Source: Actinomycetota bacterium
Lineage (GTDB): Bacteria > Actinomycetota > Thermoleophilia > Solirubrobacterales > Solirubrobacteraceae
Direction: 5' to 3'
Length of the DNA: 8,698 nucleotides
Assembly: GCA_005883255.1 (NCBI GenBank)
Contig: VAXS01000197.1
Coordinates: 1-8,698 of the forward strand
A program made the position numbers and the translations under genes. Below, one piece after another: positions 5,788 to 8,698 of this stretch. The notes beneath the pieces were generated by a model. The model did no database searches and was not told the origin of the DNA. It saw only the letters and a program-made list of their open reading frames with translations. The first letter of the stretch is position 1; every line of letters starts with the position of its first letter.

Positions 5788-7380
5788 GTGCAGCGGCTAC
5801 TGCGGTACGCGTACGCCAAGCTCGGCGCCCGCTATCCCCGGGCCATCCTGGTGGCGCAGTTCCAGTCCGCCCACCTGGTCGTGCTGGGCGGCGTGGGCAT
5901 GCTCACGCTCTACCAGCGGATGACCACGGGCCAGTTCCTGCGGCTGGTGGCCGTCATCGAGGTCCTGATCGCGATCGAGAACGCGCTGTCGCTGCGACTC
6001 CTGTTCCGGGCCCTGCGGCCGGCCGATCCCTGGCTGCGAGGCGACCGTTCGCCCGCGTGCGCCGCCCAGGCCTGGCGGACCCTGGTCGAGCTGCCGGTCG
6101 AGTACCTGCGCCGCGGGCGCCGCAACCCGTTGCTGATCAGCGCGGTCCCGTTCGACGTGTACGCGTCGCTCGACCTGGGCCTGAGTTGGTGGTCGGGCGT
6201 CATCCTGCTCGCCGGCTCGGCGGTGGTCCTGCTCTACGGCGTGGCGCTGCGCTACTTCCTCATGGAGCTGTCGATGCGGCCGGTGATCGAGCGGATCTCG
6301 CAGGACCTGCCGGACGACTTTGCGATCGGGCGTCCGGCGGTGCCGCTGCGGCTCAAGCTGCTGACGGCCGTTCCCGCCCTGAACATCGTCACCGGGGTGG
6401 TGGTGGCGGGCCTCTCCACCAACGGGACCGCGACGCTGAGCGACCTGGGCGTCGACGTGGTGGTCGCCGTCCTCGTGTCGCTGACCACGGCCTTCTACCT
6501 CACGCTCCTGCTCACCCGCTCGATCCTGGGACCCATCCACGACCTGCGGGCGGCCACCCAGCGCGTGGCGCAGGGAGACCTCTCGGTGCGGGTGCCCGTG
6601 GTGTCGGCCGACGAGACGGGGCTGCTGGCCCAGTCGTTCAACGCCGCGGTGGCCGGGCTGCAGGAGCGCGAGGCGCTGCGCGAGGCGTTCGGCTCCTACG
6701 TGGACCCCGAGGTGGCGGAGAAGGTGCTGCGGGACGGGGCCGTGCTGGAGGGCGACGAGGTCGACGTCACCGTCTTGTTCCTGGACATCCGCGACTTCAC
6801 CGCCTTCGCCGAGCGGGCCAGCGCCCGCGAGGTGGTGGCGCTGCTCAACGGGCTGTGGGAGCGGGTCATCCCCATCCTCACCCGCCACGGCGGCCACGCC
6901 AACAAGCTGATCGGCGACGGGCTGCTGGCCGTGTTCGGCGCGCCCATGCGGCTGGAGGACCATGCCGATCGGGCCGTGGACGCGGCGCTGGAGATCGCGG
7001 CGCAGGTCCGCGAGGCCTACGGCCAGCGGCTGCGGGTGGGCATCGGGGTCAACTCCGGGCGGGTGGTGGCGGGCACCATCGGCGGCGGCGGCAAGCTGGA
7101 CTTCACGGTCATCGGGGACGCGGTCAACACCGCGGCGCGCGTCGAGGCCCAGACCCGCGTGACCGGCGACGACGTGCTGATCACCGACGCCGTGTGGGAG
7201 CGGCTGCGCCGTCCCCACGGCGAGTGGGCGGAGCGGCCAAGCTCGGAGCTGCGGGGCAAGCGCGAGCCGGTGCGCCTGTGGGCGCCGGCGCGGACGAGCG
7301 AGCGAGAGGAGGGGAGATGGGCGCCAGCGATCGGGTCGTCGTCGGCTGTACGAGCGGCGCCGACGCCGCCGAGCGGGTGA
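5788..7380 (+). CDS. Membrane class IIIb adenylate cyclase with HAMP domain
   Basis: A 530-residue protein that makes cAMP from ATP at the inner face of the membrane. The N-terminal half holds hydrophobic segments at about 26-45, 51-73, 112-130, 133-157, 187-210 and 222-245, i.e. five or six helices. A HAMP linker follows at about 243-297 (P249 in LGPIHDL, E276 in DETG). The cyclase domain covers about 323-500: metal-binding D333 (FLDIRDFT) and D377 (KLIGDG), purine-specifying K373 and T440 (DFTVIGD), and transition-state N447 and R451 (VNTAAR) are all present. Thr at 440 places it in class IIIb, a class with bicarbonate-stimulated members. The layout matches mycobacterial Rv1318c/Rv1319c/Rv3645-type cyclases. 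The GTG start follows a TAGAAT box and begins MQRLLRYAYA. The last 29 residues are not cyclase-like and overlap the next gene by 64 bp. Confidence 0.93.
   Translation: MQRLLRYAYAKLGARYPRAILVAQFQSAHLVVLGGVGMLTLYQRMTTGQFLRLVAVIEVLIAIENALSLRLLFRALRPADPWLRGDRSPACAAQAWRTLVELPVEYLRRGRRNPLLISAVPFDVYASLDLGLSWWSGVILLAGSAVVLLYGVALRYFLMELSMRPVIERISQDLPDDFAIGRPAVPLRLKLLTAVPALNIVTGVVVAGLSTNGTATLSDLGVDVVVAVLVSLTTAFYLTLLLTRSILGPIHDLRAATQRVAQGDLSVRVPVVSADETGLLAQSFNAAVAGLQEREALREAFGSYVDPEVAEKVLRDGAVLEGDEVDVTVLFLDIRDFTAFAERASAREVVALLNGLWERVIPILTRHGGHANKLIGDGLLAVFGAPMRLEDHADRAVDAALEIAAQVREAYGQRLRVGIGVNSGRVVAGTIGGGGKLDFTVIGDAVNTAARVEAQTRVTGDDVLITDAVWERLRRPHGEWAERPSSELRGKREPVRLWAPARTSEREEGRWAPAIGSSSAVRAAPTPPSG
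7307..7312 (+). promoter_or_regulatory. Ribosome-binding site of the DsrE-like gene, inside the cyclase gene
   Basis: AGGAGG followed by GGAG and then ATG at 7317 gives a strong ribosome-binding site with a 4-base spacer. It lies within the cyclase reading frame 74-69 bases before the cyclase stop, and it fixes the start of the overlapping downstream gene. Confidence 0.65.
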
Positions 7381-7685
7381 CGGCCGCGTACCTGGCCGCG
7401 GTGGCGGCGGTGGACGCCGGCCGCGAGGTGGTGATGTGGCTGACGGCCGACGGCGTGCGGCTGGCCGACGAAGGCTACGTCGACGCCATCCAGACCGTGT
7501 GGGCGCCGCCGGTGGCCGAGCTGCACCGGCGCTTCGTGGAGGGCGGCGGGCGCTTCTACGTGTGCCCGCTGGCCTGGGAGGGCTGCGAGCTCGACGCCGG
7601 CCGTCTGGTGGCCGGCGCCGAGGTGCGCGACGCCGCCGCCGTCCTAGCGTTCGCCGGCGACGGCGCGCTCACGTTCTCGTACTAG
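7317..7685 (+). CDS. DsrE-like small cysteine protein
   Basis: A 122-residue soluble protein. It starts with a beta strand and turn (RVVVGCTSGADAAERV), then an Ala-rich helix, a second strand (REVVMWLTADGVRLA), a helix, and the strand FYVCPLAWEGC carrying C83 and C90. This is the layout of the DsrE/DsrF/TusD fold, whose members handle persulfide sulfur or act in thiol redox reactions, usually as oligomers through a cysteine in this position. C11 is a further cysteine. The start is supported by AGGAGG with good spacing; an alternative start giving a non-overlapping gene would remove the first strand. It overlaps the cyclase gene by 64 bp in another frame, so it is probably co-transcribed and translationally coupled with it. 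Specific function is unknown; a DsrE-family member of the peroxiredoxin-like clade is the best guess. Confidence 0.8.
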   Translation: MGASDRVVVGCTSGADAAERVTAAYLAAVAAVDAGREVVMWLTADGVRLADEGYVDAIQTVWAPPVAELHRRFVEGGGRFYVCPLAWEGCELDAGRLVAGAEVRDAAAVLAFAGDGALTFSY

Positions 7686-7695
7686 TGGGGGTGGG

Positions 7696-7890
7696 CTAGG
7701 GCGTGACCAGTCCGGCCAGGATCAGGGCGTCGAACGCCTCCGCCTCCTGGTCGGGGTCGGCGTCGCCCGCGTAGGCCATCAGCGGGTACGACGCCCCGAC
7801 CTCGGCCACCACGGCGTCGAGGTCGGCGAGCGCGGCACCGGGGCCCGGCTCGAACTCGTGCTGCGCGATGGCGGGACGGTGGGGTTCCAT
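7696..7890 (-). CDS. Small acidic protein of unknown function
   Basis: A 64-residue ORF that I do not recognise. It starts MEPHRPAIAQHEFEPG, is acidic from about residue 22 on (LADLDAVVAEVG, DADPDQEAEAFDAL) and has no cysteine, signal peptide or membrane segment; a helical soluble protein is likely. It is supported as a real gene by an ATG with AAGGGAG 6 bases upstream (7897-7903), a TAGAGT box on the same strand at 7932-7937, and a fit that leaves only 10 bp to the stop of the convergent DsrE-like gene. It is divergent from the IlvG-like gene and may share an operator with it. Longer overlapping frames on either strand here lack these signals. Confidence 0.6.
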   Translation of the reverse strand: MEPHRPAIAQHEFEPGPGAALADLDAVVAEVGASYPLMAYAGDADPDQEAEAFDALILAGLVTP

Positions 7891-7931
7891 CGCGGTCTCC
7901 CTTCGTTCGGGTCGTCTCTCGGTCGCCTCCG

Positions 7932-7937
7932 ACTCTA
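7932..7937 (-). promoter_or_regulatory. -10 box for the small acidic protein gene
   Basis: The minus strand reads TAGAGT here, which would start transcription near 7925 and leave a leader of about 35 bases that contains the AAGGGAG ribosome-binding site. The upstream -35 zone overlaps or lies next to the GTGAAGC/GCTTCAC direct repeats. It mirrors the TAGAGT box serving the divergent gene. Confidence 0.45.
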
Positions 7938-7957
7938 CACCCGTACCTCAACCGGGC

Positions 7958-7975
7958 GTGAAGCGTCCGTGAAGC
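7958..7975. promoter_or_regulatory. Direct repeat GTGAAGC with 11-bp phasing, candidate operator
   Basis: GTGAAGC occurs at 7958-7964 and again at 7969-7975, separated by GTCC, so the units repeat every 11 bp, about one helical turn. On the minus strand the units read GCTTCAC. Direct repeats of about 7 bases with 4-base spacers are the usual sites of OmpR/PhoB-type response regulators, and actinobacterial PHO boxes contain a similar TTCAC core. The repeat lies between two opposed TAGAGT boxes and covers the -35 zone of the rightward one. The regulator is unknown. Confidence 0.45.
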
Positions 7976-7983
7976 CGGGCAGA

Positions 7984-7989
7984 TAGAGT
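7984..7989 (+). promoter_or_regulatory. -10 box of a probable leaderless promoter for the IlvG-like gene
   Basis: TAGAGT ends 8 bp before the ATG at 7998, so the transcript would begin at or within a few bases of the start codon. There is no Shine-Dalgarno sequence in the 8 bases between. The same geometry is seen before the cyclase gene. Confidence 0.55.
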
Positions 7990-7997
7990 CGCCGCCG

Positions 7998-8698
7998 ATG
8001 TCGACCGAGACCGAGCCGACCACCCAGGTGCACGGCGGTCGGCTGGTGGCGCGGCGCCTGCGGGCCCATGGCGTGACCAAGCTGTTCACGCTCTCCGGCG
8101 GCCATCTGTTCTCGATCTACGACGGGTGCCGGGAGGAGGGGATCGACCTGGTCGACGTCCGCCACGAGGCCAGCGCCGCGTTCGCCGCCGAGGGCTGGGC
8201 CAAGGTGACCCGGACGCCGGGCGTGTGCGCGCTCACCGCCGGGCCGGGCGTCACCAACGGGATGAGCGCGCTGGGCTCGGCGCAGCAGAACCACTCGCCG
8301 ATGCTGGTCCTGGGCGGGCGGGCGCCGCAGATGCGCTGGGGCCAGGGGTCGCTGCAGGAGATCGACCACATCCCCTTCGTGCGCCCGCTGGTGAAGTCGG
8401 CCACGACCGCCACCGCCACCGCCGACATTCCGGGACTGGTGGACGAGGCGCTGGCGGAGTCGCTGCGCCCGTACTCGGGTCCGACGTTCGTGGACTTCCC
8501 GCTGGACGTGGTGTTCATGGAGGCGCGCGATGAGGACGCGCCCGGAGAGCTGCCCGACCCGGCCGCCGGCGCGGCCGCCGACGGCGCCGCGATCGAGCGT
8601 GCCGGCCGCCTGCTGCGCGAGGCCGAGCGCCCGGTGATCATGGCCGGCACCAACCTGTACTGGGGGCACGGCGAGGAGGCGTTGCGGCGGCTCGTGGA
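7998..8698 (+). CDS. ilvG: IlvG/acetolactate-synthase-like ThDP enzyme, N-terminal part (3' end outside window)
   Basis: The frame opens at ATG 7998 and runs off the window end, giving 233 complete codons of a protein normally about 550 residues long. Residues 11-175 are the N-terminal ThDP-binding (PYR) domain: [31 protein letters not shown], the cofactor-activating glutamate E57 in [30 protein letters not shown] and [15 protein letters not shown]. The central domain begins near residue 195 and shows [22 protein letters not shown]. The sequence closely resembles what I recall of M. tuberculosis IlvG (Rv1820). Family members condense pyruvate or 2-oxoacids, or act on 2-hydroxyacyl-CoA; the GSLQEIDH segment also occurs in a similar form in 2-hydroxyacyl-CoA lyases, so the reaction is not certain. 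No regulatory subunit gene is visible. It has a probable leaderless promoter and an operator-like repeat upstream. Confidence 0.88.
   Translation, partial: MSTETEPTTQVHGGRLVARRLRAHGVTKLFTLSGGHLFSIYDGCREEGIDLVDVRHEASAAFAAEGWAKVTRTPGVCALTAGPGVTNGMSALGSAQQNHSPMLVLGGRAPQMRWGQGSLQEIDHIPFVRPLVKSATTATATADIPGLVDEALAESLRPYSGPTFVDFPLDVVFMEARDEDAPGELPDPAAGAAADGAAIERAGRLLREAERPVIMAGTNLYWGHGEEALRRLV

Noticed and set aside
5797..7218. Minus-strand open frame of 473 codons opposite the cyclase
   Set aside because: His/Gln/Arg/Gly-rich antisense of a cyclase whose catalytic residues are all in the plus-strand frame.
7935..8669. Minus-strand frames opposite the IlvG-like gene, and a short plus frame at 8126-8533
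   Set aside because: They overlap the clear ThDP-enzyme frame, which is open from 7998 to the window end, and show no domains of their own.

Overview
The window comes from a very GC-rich, probably actinobacterial chromosome. The gene set (MCE proteins, a six-helix HAMP adenylate cyclase like the mycobacterial Rv1318c/Rv1319c/Rv3645 group, an IlvG-like thiamine-diphosphate enzyme) fits Actinobacteria. A deep-branching soil lineage such as Thermoleophilia/Solirubrobacterales is my inference from gene style, not something the sequence proves. All supported content is protein-coding; I see no RNA genes, insertion sequences or CRISPR arrays.

Positions 2-4221 hold the distal end of an mce operon: the C-terminal part of one MCE protein followed by two complete MCE proteins, joined by a 1-base overlap (TGATG) and a 0-base junction (TAGATG). 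They should be subunits of a cell-envelope lipid or sterol importer. Facing them, 9 bp away, is a minus-strand gene (4231-4926) for an HxlR-type winged-helix repressor with an SCP2-like (sterol/lipid-carrier) C-terminal domain. A lipid-binding-type domain on a regulator beside a lipid transporter suggests ligand-controlled regulation of transport or lipid metabolism, and is the most attractive hypothesis here.

Divergent from the regulator is a cytoplasmic thioredoxin-fold protein of the DsbA/HCCA-isomerase/GST-kappa group (5096-5743). A TAGAAT box 9 bp before the next start suggests a leaderless transcript for a membrane class IIIb adenylate cyclase (5788-7380) with every catalytic residue present. 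The cyclase overlaps by 64 bp a DsrE-like small cysteine protein (7317-7685), so the two are probably translationally coupled.

A small unknown protein (7696-7890, minus) converges on DsrE and is divergent from an IlvG/acetolactate-synthase-like ThDP enzyme (7998 to the window end, incomplete). The 107-bp gap between those divergent genes carries two opposed TAGAGT boxes and an 11-bp-phased direct repeat of GTGAAGC, which looks like a shared operator.

I did not find an unmistakable new system. The best leads are the SCP2-fused regulator next to the mce operon, the proline-phased heptads shared by the MCE tails, the divergent operator, and the cyclase/DsrE overlap.
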